64,000 nucleotides of DNA from Trichosporon coremiiforme (lineage: Eukaryota; Basidiomycota; Tremellomycetes; Trichosporonales; Trichosporonaceae), in assembly GCA_039545355.1 (NCBI GenBank), contig BCJJ01000008.1, positions 1,165,004 through 1,229,003 on the forward strand. The letters run 5' to 3'. The notes beneath the pieces are model-generated. The model did no database searches. It worked only from the letters and a program-made list of their open reading frames with translations, and had not been told where the DNA came from. Position numbers and translations under genes: made by a program. Numbering within the stretch: the first letter of the stretch is position 1; every line of letters begins with the position of its first letter. Shown here piece by piece: positions 56,244 through 64,000 of the stretch.

Positions 56244-57980
56244 GAAGGCCAGGAGCCGCAGGCGCAGGGGTAGACAGAAACGTCAGAAGTCCTCCCAACA
56301 CAAGTATCTACTCCGCCACTTAGTTCTAGTCTCAGTCCTTGTACAGCTCGAACATGTATCACTCTAATTCTCCCTGAAAGATTCCGCGCTGTTTCCGTTC
56401 GATCAGCGGACCCACCGCCACCGAATGCCGATCAATGGACAGCATCCCGCCCTTCCTGTGTTCTAAAAGCTGACGCAATACTCCGCCGGCTCCGGGCGTC
56501 CGCTCCGGAATTGGCTTCGAGACGGTCGCTCGCTCGGCGCTCCACTTGAATGTCAGCTGGTCATCCCCCTGCCGTACGCAATGACCAACAATGACAGTGT
56601 CAAGTGCCCGATGCCCGCCCCTCCAGGTTCCTCGACGTCCCTCGAAACCGGGACCCGCGTCATGCGGAGCTAGTTCTTGCTGGGAAAGCAGGTACCATTC
56701 CAGCATTTCAGAAACCAAACGAGCCGGTTTCGTCCGGTCTACCCGCATTTATGGTGCTGTGGTGCTTCGATCCTTCTGTGGAGCAGATTGCCGAGACGCA
56801 CTTTGGACGAGGGAGAAGACTCAAGCGACTGATGGGTTGGATGCGACCCGCGATTACCGCGTGGAGATTAGGTGACTACCTTGGAGACTACTTAGAGGAA
56901 TGTTGACGCAGACTGTGATTGAATAGGTGGCATGTAGAACAGGCCTACTCGGCCGATGGACATTAACGGATGTCATTATCTCCACCTTCATCGTTTGTAA
57001 GTGTGAACGCTGCGGGGCAAATCTCTGGCGTGCGGCTCTCTGGACCCATTCGCTGAAGAGGGCCCCACCGCCTACTCGGGGTCTTGATTACAATTCCACC
57101 AATGAGCAATCAACATCCCAAGATAGGACATAGCCAGCAACCACAGCTCGGACGATCCAGTAACAAGTTAGTCGAGCTGCCAAGCATGAGACGGGTGCCG
57201 GCGACTAATGTTTCATCAGCTCGTTGAGTCCGTCGGGTCGAGTCGGTGAGCAGCCCGGCCACGGCAGCGGTTCGCCCAAGACATTCCAGGAATCCAATAG
57301 CAGAGGATATGTGACCGGGCAGCGCTATCTCCTTCAGCCGGGTCTTAGTGCATCGGCAGCCCACCGCGCCACGGAGGTGCACACACCAGCATGGACGAAT
57401 CGAAGCCGCGTAGAACGGGCCGGATTCGCGGACGCTTGGTGGACCAAGCCCCAACGGCCGGTCTTATCTAGGTCTTTATCGGCAATTAAGCGAGTGTTGA
57501 TTGGTCAACTAGGCCGGTGGTGGCCACGTTCCTCTGTGCGATATCAATACCGCGTCGTGCATGCCTCTGCGCGAGGCACGCGAAGCAATGGTATGCAATG
57601 ACGTTGCAGCGCAGGACACCGAGTGCTGCATGTCGAAGCACAGATCTGGTCGTCCAGAGGCCTCTGACGTTGAATTGCAGCGGGAGGACGTATCTGGCTT
57701 ATCTGGGAGGAAAGGCGGAGTTGGCCGGTTAGCCGGTAGTTGATAGCAGCAAGGGTATGCGGGACAGATGCAGCGCAGCGGCAGCTGATCACCTGGCCAA
57801 CCTTCCGCTACGTGTTGCCGCACCACCGGATCTTGCCACCCACTGACTCTGATACTTAAAGCACACTGCTGTGCTGGAACCCCTCCCGTCTTCCTTCGGA
57901 CTCTTGACTCTTGCAGCGGCATCCACCCCCCTGCATCGACATCAGCAGTAACATCAACATCACTCGCCACCACCAACATC
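56244..57980. other. Intergenic region upstream of xanA
   Basis: 1.74 kb, no supported gene. The xanA-proximal part contains two CTTATCT (AGATAAG) sites and a nearby GTATCTGG. Nothing else distinctive. Confidence 0.5.
57463..57704 (+). promoter_or_regulatory. GATA-factor sites upstream of xanA
   Basis: CTTATCT (AGATAAG on the minus strand) occurs at 57463-57469 and 57698-57704, the second preceded closely by TATC at 57691. These are 280-520 bp before the xanA ATG and match nitrogen-regulatory GATA sites; function is inferred. Confidence 0.4.
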
Positions 57981-59347
57981 ATGGCCATTGCCCCGATCTC
58001 CTTCTCCCCGCTCCCCGCTTCTCCGAACGTTGACCCCGCCACCTTCCCCAAGGATTTTGGCCGCGTCGTCACTGGCTTTGACCCGGCCAACCCCCAGAAG
58101 GACCAGATCATTGATGCCCTGTACCGCGTGGGTCTACAGCTGTCCACGGCGTGCCTTCAGCTAACAGTGCAGCACCAGGTTCTCCTCTTCCGCGACCTCA
58201 AGATCACCCCGAAGCAGCAGTACGAGCTGACTCTGGTAAGCTGACGCCACCTGTGTCGTAGCTGACTCCAGGCGTTCGACCCCGAGGCGACCTCGTACGG
58301 CCACGGCAACAACGAGACGGGCAAGCAGGGCAAGTCGGTCCTGCACCCGGACTTGAAGACGATCCCGCACCAGCCCGAGGTGCAGCTGATCGGCAACGGC
58401 GTGGTTCCGGGCGACTACGAGGGTCTCTCCAGCGTAAGCTTCTTCGTTCTCTGCGCCCAGCTGACATCAGCCCCGGCTCAAGCACCCGCACCACAAGACA
58501 TTCCACAAGACGGTCGTCAGCGACGAAGAGGACGCGGCGGGCGTGACGCGCTTCTACAGGTGGCACATTGACGCGGCGCTGTACAAGCTCTCCCCGCCCA
58601 AGGTTACGACGCTGTACGCCGTCAAGGTGCCCGAGGGCGAGCAGCAGACGCTGCGCTACGATGATGGTTCCGGCGACGAGATCAAGCTGCCCCGCGGCAG
58701 CACGGTGTGTAAGTACACAAGCACAGCTTCTCTGGCCCCCAAACACTAGCTGACATCCAGTCGCCTGCGGCGAGAACACGTTCAACATCCTCCCTCCCCA
58801 GCTCAAGTCGCTAGCCGTCCGGACAAAGGTGCGCTACGCTCCTCATCCCTACGTGTGGATGGCGAGCGCGAAGGCACAGTCAACGGGCCTCGGCCTCGAG
58901 AGCGACGGGACCGAAATCCCCCTCTCGGAGCTTCCGGCCTGGACCGAGGACAACGTGAAAGTGCTGCCTATGTGCTGGAAGAACCCGGTGACTGGCCGCC
59001 TGGCGCTGCAAGTGCACCCGTGTGCCGCGATGGCATTGGAGATCGAGCCCCTGCCCGCGGGCGCTGAGCGTGAAGGCGCCCTGTTCCCCGAGGGAGGCAA
59101 GGTGACGGATCTGAAGGAGGTGAGGGAACTGCTCAAGACGATCCAGAGACCAGGCATCGACCCTAAGTACGTCTTCTGCGCGGACTGGAGGGAGGGCGAC
59201 CTCGTCTTGTTCCATAACCGTGGGCTCTTCCACTCTGTCACCGGCGCGCTGAGGGACGACGAGCTCCGTATGTTCCACCAGTGCAACCTTGCCGCATCGA
59301 GCGACCCGACTGGCCCGTCCGAGGAGGATGTCAAGCAGTACGCGTAA
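57981..59347 (+). CDS. xanA: Xanthine dioxygenase, Fe(II)/2-oxoglutarate dependent (XanA-like)
   Basis: TauD/TfdA-fold enzyme that in fungi converts xanthine to uric acid with Fe(II) and 2-oxoglutarate, replacing molybdenum xanthine dehydrogenase. Exons: 57981-58127, 58173-58235, 58272-58433, 58471-58708 and 58761-59347; product 398 aa. Iron ligands are visible as RWHIDA (His156, Asp158) and RGLFHSVTG (His361), with the 2-oxoglutarate-binding Arg expected in LRDDELRMFHQCNLA. The segments HQVLLFRDLK, FCADWREGDLVLFHNRG and VHPCAAMALEIEP follow the XanA pattern rather than taurine or 2,4-D dioxygenases. Intron 1 (45 nt) is stop-free and in frame, so it was recognised by its CTAAC..CAG signal and family continuity YR|HQVLLF. 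GATA sites lie upstream. Confidence 0.83.
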
Positions 59348-59501
59348 TCAATCATCTAAGTACATGTAACAGTATGTATTAAGTGGGTAAGAGTGGTTGG
59401 ACCCCTCCCAACGTGCAGCGAATATAAACATTGAGCCCAAACCTGTCTCACTCACTCCTCACTCCTTACTTCTTTCTATCTTTAGTATCGGCTTAGACAG
59501 T

Positions 59502-60644
59502 TTACATGCCGGCCGTCTTGTCCTGCAGCTCAGCGAGCTCGGGTCCCGTTCCACCAAATCGGACAGGTACATACTCCTTCTCGCCGAGCTCGGGCTGGAG
59601 CTGCTCTTCCCAGGAGATAATGTTGAACTTGCGCGCCGTCTCGCGGGACACAAACATGCGCACAAAACCGAACACCCACCCCATGAGCCTCGGGACGCCG
59701 ACGAAGTACTTTCGGCTCAGTGTTTCGGGATAGTGTGCGCCCATGAGCTCGATCGTGGCTTTCGAGGCGGCTTTCACTTCGGGCGGGAGCCTGAGGAACG
59801 ACAGGCCAGAGTAGACGTGAACTTGAAGGAGACGATGCGGGTCCTCGGGGGCGGGATAGTCGGGAATCGGCGTGGACGCTGTAGAGAGGTGAAGACGGGC
59901 CATGGCACGCTCCATCAGGTCTACGCGCCAGCGCAGGAACGCGTCCAGATCCCCAAACGTCGCCTTGATGTCGCTCACGGCGCCGTACACGTTCCACGTG
60001 ACGATCTGATTGACCGAGTTCTCGCCGCCCTTAACGCCAGCCTCGGGCAGAGAGGGGACGATGGTGATGTATCCGAGCCCTTTGAAGTCAGACTCGTCCT
60101 TCACACCGGTGCGGTCCTCGAGCCCGTCCAGGCCAAAGGACTTGCGCCACTTGAGCGTCTTCTCGAGATTCGCGGCGGCCGTGTCGAGCTCACCCGCCGT
60201 CGAGCGCAGGAACTTTTGAAGGACGATGAGGGTTGAGAATGGCGCGGGCGTTAAGGAGGAGAGCGTCACGCCCCAGATTTGGCTGTGGCCCGCCGACTCG
60301 AGGATGGCAGGGAGACGGGCATGGAAGGTGCGCAGAGGGTGGTCGGCGGCAAGGGGCCAGCCGGGCGTCTCCCAGAGCTCTTCCTTGGCGGTGGACTCGT
60401 CGGTAGCGGGCTTGCTGTCGGCGACAGACTTGGCGTCGGTGCCGACAGCGGTCGGGATGACGGAGGGTTCGGCGAGGGCGGTGGCGGGTTCGGCGGCAGG
60501 AGCGTCGACAGCAACAGGAGCGGCGGGCTCAGCGGCGGCGACGGGCTCAGCGGCAGCGGTAGGTTCGGTCGCAGCCGCCGCAGAGGGAGCGGCGACGGTC
60601 TCAGGGACAGGCGCGTCGGCCGACACAGTCTTGCTTTCGGCCAT
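59502..60644 (-). CDS. SFH5: SFH5, Sec14-like phosphatidylinositol transfer protein
   Basis: CRAL-TRIO-domain lipid transfer protein of the Sfh5 type, acting at the ER and cortical sites. Single exon, 380 aa. The N-terminal ~90 residues are low-complexity Ala/Pro/Glu. CRAL-TRIO-N is seen around LIVLQKFLRSTAGELDTAAANLEKTLKWR, and the lipid-binding domain includes YITIVPSLP, NVYGAVSDIKATFGD, FLRWRVDLMERAM, LLQVHVYSGLSFLRLP and HYPETLSRKYFVGVP. The terminal LQPELGEKEYVPVRFGGTG is typical of fungal Sfh5. It is convergent with xanA, 154 bp between stops. Confidence 0.92.
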   Translation of the reverse strand: MAESKTVSADAPVPETVAAPSAAAATEPTAAAEPVAAAEPAAPVAVDAPAAEPATALAEPSVIPTAVGTDAKSVADSKPATDESTAKEELWETPGWPLAADHPLRTFHARLPAILESAGHSQIWGVTLSSLTPAPFSTLIVLQKFLRSTAGELDTAAANLEKTLKWRKSFGLDGLEDRTGVKDESDFKGLGYITIVPSLPEAGVKGGENSVNQIVTWNVYGAVSDIKATFGDLDAFLRWRVDLMERAMARLHLSTASTPIPDYPAPEDPHRLLQVHVYSGLSFLRLPPEVKAASKATIELMGAHYPETLSRKYFVGVPRLMGWVFGFVRMFVSRETARKFNIISWEEQLQPELGEKEYVPVRFGGTGPELAELQDKTAGM

Positions 60645-61958
60645 GATGTCTAGATCACTTGATCAAAGATGGCTTGCGTGAACGTGAGAGTCGCTTGGCG
60701 GTCGAGTGTTGATGAAATGAAAGAAGAAAGGCTGGAGGGAAGGACAATTGCTGGAATTGCTGGATTGAGAGTAGCGAGAATGAAACGTCTCTGGATGATG
60801 CTCTGGGTGATCCTCTGGACCGGCGCCAAGTATGAGCAAGTGTGGCGTGGGAAGGGTGAAGACACAGAAGGGTCAAGGGCGAAACGATCACGGGATTGCA
60901 ACAAAGCAAGACACGCTGCTCACGCTGCGACGCGACCGACAGGTACTATGGTACTACGGTCTGGCCAACTGGGGCGGATGACAGACGGGTCGGGTGGCAA
61001 AGGGCGTGGTAGCGGGGAAGCCGTAGTGCAGGGATCAGAGGGCGGCGTAGATCCGCGTTCGTCGCGTGTCGAATTGCCCGCGACGCACTCTACCCGCCCA
61101 TTCATCCATCTCATCCTTCAGTCATCAGTCAGCAAGCGCCGGTACGTCAGTCCAGAACCATGTATCGCTCGCATCCTCATGCTTCCCTGCGATCGAGTGG
61201 CCATGTCCGACTCGTACACTCGTCGGCTTTCCTCGTCGGCGATTGACACGGTTGATCAGCTTGACTCGCCAGTCCCTCGCGGGCCTCGTCCTCGCGCTGG
61301 AGGCGCTTCGCCCTATCCTTCGGCCGACCTCTTTTTTATCTGATTAGAAATTTTGGATCCGTGCGCGGCCCCCCTTCCCTTCCTCACCGGTTGTTGCGGC
61401 GGTTGTTGCGCCGACAGGGTTGCGAGGGTTGACAGGGTCGGGTCTGCACATGCGCACACGCATGCATGTGGAGCCAACTCGATGCGAAAGAGGAAGGTGT
61501 CAAGTTTTTAAGAGGCGCATGTTCGCAGTGCAACTGGCGGGAGGTCCTAACTGCTTGCAGTAGCCAAGAGCAGAGCAGCGGAACAGTTTCAGCAGACCCA
61601 ACCCGCAGGGGCAGGGGCAGGGGTGGGGGACACTCCCTCTCCCGCGTGGCTCGGCTATTGCCCCGGTTCCTCCGGTGAACAACCAGTTGTACTTTTGTGT
61701 CTATCTCTTGAGATGCATGCGCTTTCTCCCTCCTCCCTCCGGCTCTGAAAGACTTAAGTAAAAAGATGAAAAGAGTAGTTAAGAGGTGACGGTGCTAGAG
61801 GTGAAGAACGGCCGAGGGAAAGAGTCCTTCTGGTATGGGTTGGTATACGGTATCGCTCTGTGTCTGTGCTTGTTGATCGGGTGCTGGTTGATTGGATGGA
61901 TCGGTGATGCGTGCTGCGTTCGCTGCTTAGCTTGCTACGGCTTGACGGTTTTGCTGGT
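60645..61958. other. SFH5 promoter and mitoferrin 3' flank
   Basis: 1.3 kb, no supported gene; a short GGGGCA repeat lies near 61607-61626. Nothing else seen. Confidence 0.5.
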
Positions 61959-63228
61959 TTAGGCAACCGGGGGAGTCGGCTGCCCAGCCTCGGGCATGAC
62001 GCCGCCCTGCCTGATGAGGACCTTGAAGAACTCGTACGAGAGCCACGAGATGGCCGTCGACGGCGCAACCGTCAGCACACGCGGGAGCATGCCGCGCTTC
62101 AGGCCCCGCCAGCCGTCGCGCTCGACGATGATCTTGAGCGCCTCGCCCATGCCCCGCGCGTTCCTTATCCGCTCGTCCGTCGACGAGCCGCGCGTCTGTA
62201 ACAGCGTCTTGGCGACGTCGAGCGGTGTCGTGACAGCCGCAGCGAGACCGCCCGCAATGCCACCGGCGACAACGTGCGTCACCGGGCTGTACGCGCCAGA
62301 CGGGTTGATGAACGACTTGAGCGACTCGTACGCACTGAACTGCACAGCCGTGAACGGCACCGACATCGTGAGCGTCGTCGGGTAAGAGACGTAGAACGCG
62401 CCGATACCCTCGTTGCGGTACACCGTCGCCGCGCACTGTGCCACGCTCTTGTAGGGCGATCCCCGGAGCTGCATGCGCTGCTTGATGACTGGGGTCAGCT
62501 AATGTCGTCGGAATGCAAGCCTACCATCAAAAGGGTTCATCAGAGCGTCGCTGGTGATGGTAGCACTGGCACCGGCCAGCGCTGTTCCTCCGACTCCACG
62601 GAATCCGTCCTGGTGACCTCCGGCGATGTCACGCACAAACTCGTACATTCCGAAGTGGGCGGCGTGCGCGGGTCCGGCTCCGAGAATGACAGACGCGACA
62701 CCACGCCACAGCGACTTGATACCTTCTCCGACACGGACGGAACGGAAGTGCTCCGAGAACGTCGTCAGCGGTGCTCGCACCGCGGCGCCGACAGAGGCGG
62801 CGCTACCGCCGACAGGAGCCGGGGCGAGGACCTGCATGCGGGTCTGGACGTCAGCTGGACGGACTGGCTCTCGCAGCTCACCTTGATCGAGTCGACGGGG
62901 AAGATGGCGGCGTGCTCGGAGATACCAGCCTGAAAAAAAGTTAGCAACGCGCAGCTAGCATAGACAGCTGGCACTAGTTGAGCGCCGAGCCCGATCGAGA
63001 CATCGATCCAGCAATACTAACCATAGCGCCGGCAGCCATGTTGACGCCCCATCCATAGCCAGAGGGAAGAGCCTCGTACTCGTGCTCGTCATCCTCGTAG
63101 TCGACAAAGTCCTTGCCGACCTTGCGCTCGACCTGGTCGACGTGCGCGCCGTGCGGCGACATGTGGAGGCGGCCCGACGAGCCAGACGAGTCGCCCATGT
63201 GGTCGAGTGGTTGGAAACGAGCCTGCAT
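61959..63228 (-). CDS. MRS4: Mitoferrin, mitochondrial iron carrier (Mrs3/4)
   Basis: Inner-membrane carrier importing ferrous iron for heme and Fe-S synthesis. Exons are 63228-63022, 62929-62882, 62843-62525 and 62488-61959 (introns 92, 38 and 36 nt); 367 aa. The three carrier repeats carry PVDSIKTRMQ, PFDVIKQRMQ and PLDVAKTLLQ. GWGVNMAAGAMAGISEHAAIFP and HFGMYEFVRD are mitoferrin hallmarks. The N-terminus is uncertain: the ATG at 63226-63228 overlaps a good splice acceptor (CTAAC..ATGCAG, ending at 63223), and a GTGAGT donor exists at 63582. If that 360-nt leader intron is used, translation begins at the next in-frame ATG, 63198, ten residues shorter. Confidence 0.93.
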
Positions 63229-64000
63229 TGGTGGTTAGAACCGCGGTGGAAAACAACGGATCGGGGGTGCGAGTGATGGAAAGGGTGGAGCGGCGATGAG
63301 AAAGGGTTATCAGATAGAGAGGAGAGGGTGTGTGTCGTGGCTGGGCCGGATGGGATAAACTGGGTAAAAGACAGGACAAGAGCCGACAAGTCCGAGCGTC
63401 GATGGAGTTTTGTACGCTTGAAACTTGGGTAGCCAGGAGTGATAGGAGTGGTAGATTCGCGGCATATAGCTCGAAGGTTGGGGTTAGGGTGCCGAGGCCG
63501 AGCCTTGTTGGTGGCCGGTACTGGGTGCTTGGGCACGGGACGTGGTCGGCCGACGGGAAATGAGGATGTCTTGGTGACTCACTGAAACGTTCTTTTGCGG
63601 GAGGGGAAAGGAACGTGAAGAGGCGATCTCACGAACCGGACAGGCGCAAACGGAGAGACTGGCGATGCAGTAGAATCGGAGACCGAAGATAAGGGTGACG
63701 GGATGGGGTTGAGGGCGGAGTAGAGGGATGTGGGGTCTCGAGGGCGGAGAGAGACTTTTGGTGAGGTGTAGCACTCGTCAGTTGTCGTCGAGACTTTGTC
63801 GGGTGTGTTGAAGCGAAAAGGCGCACGGGGTGAGGCTCCGGACGGAAGCATTACAGCAAAACCTAATGGGACAAAGGTAATCGGATTAGGATTCATATTT
63901 CACCGGGCATTCCCCGCTAATCGGTGAGTATTATCTTTACTCTCGGCACTCTTCACAGTGCCAGCCTGCCAGCCTGCGAGGTCGCCACGCGGTAATATCA
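63229..64000. other. Upstream region of mitoferrin gene
   Basis: No supported gene to the window edge. It contains a candidate leader intron donor at 63582 (minus strand) and a minus-strand ORF of 105 codons (63896-63579) that is out of frame with mitoferrin and is taken as leader sequence. Confidence 0.45.

Noticed and set aside
63579..63896. 105-codon minus-strand ORF upstream of mitoferrin
   Set aside because: It does not join in frame to the carrier and has no motif; most likely leader sequence.

Overview
The window reads as a nuclear segment of a GC-rich basidiomycete yeast, most likely Tremellomycetes and probably Trichosporonales-like. The support is the gene structure: many short introns (mostly 36-90 nt) with GTGAGT/GTAAGT donors and a CTGAC or CTAAC branch point 5-15 nt before the AG. 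A fungal-type trifunctional TRP1, a glutamine-rich SNF5 and a Slt2-type MAP kinase agree with this. The genus is inference. No virus, plasmid, CRISPR array or intact transposon was seen.

Layout. 1-732: 5' part of the DEAD-box mRNA export factor SUB2 (minus). 2638-7587: SNF5 chromatin remodeller (plus). 8107-8200: intron-containing tRNA-Ile. 8376-9830: unrecognised nuclear-looking protein. 9877-12181: TRP1. 12501-13775: LOA1-like acyltransferase. 14056-15475: cell-wall-integrity MAPK MPK1. 17429-21108: RNA polymerase III subunit RET1/RPC2. 21465-22425: TAF10. 22589-22689: intron-containing tRNA-Glu. 23057-24340: urease accessory protein UreF. 24562-25560: membrane-anchored hemerythrin-like protein. 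26244-27431: PobA-type 4-hydroxybenzoate hydroxylase. 28672-29232: single-pass membrane protein. 30673-32983: sugar transporter. 33965-36263: amino-acid permease. 36264-41098: 4.8 kb with no supported gene. 41099-42736: indoleamine 2,3-dioxygenase. 42845-45173: two decayed tandem F-box-like paralogues. 45416-47615: ERMES subunit MDM34. 48896-50448: glutathione-dependent formaldehyde dehydrogenase SFA1. 50761-51906: an intact F-box-like gene. 54388-56243: second sugar transporter. 57981-59347: xanthine dioxygenase XanA. 59502-60644: SFH5. 61959-63228: mitoferrin.

The genes do not form one cluster. Housekeeping genes (mRNA export, transcription, organelle lipid and iron transport) are interspersed with nutrient-scavenging genes: purine (XanA), urea (UreF), tryptophan (BNA2), aromatics (PobA), sugars and amino acids. 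XanA and UreF both have upstream AGATAAG-type GATA sites, as expected for nitrogen-regulated genes.

The most unusual observations concern gene structure: a UreF start codon that exists only after splicing (A|TG), a 3-nt exon in a sugar transporter, an 18-nt exon carrying the catalytic Cys of SFA1, and two decayed tandem F-box-like paralogues sharing a TGA at codon 48. All exon coordinates were derived by eye from splice signals, frame and family conservation; none is backed by RNA data here.
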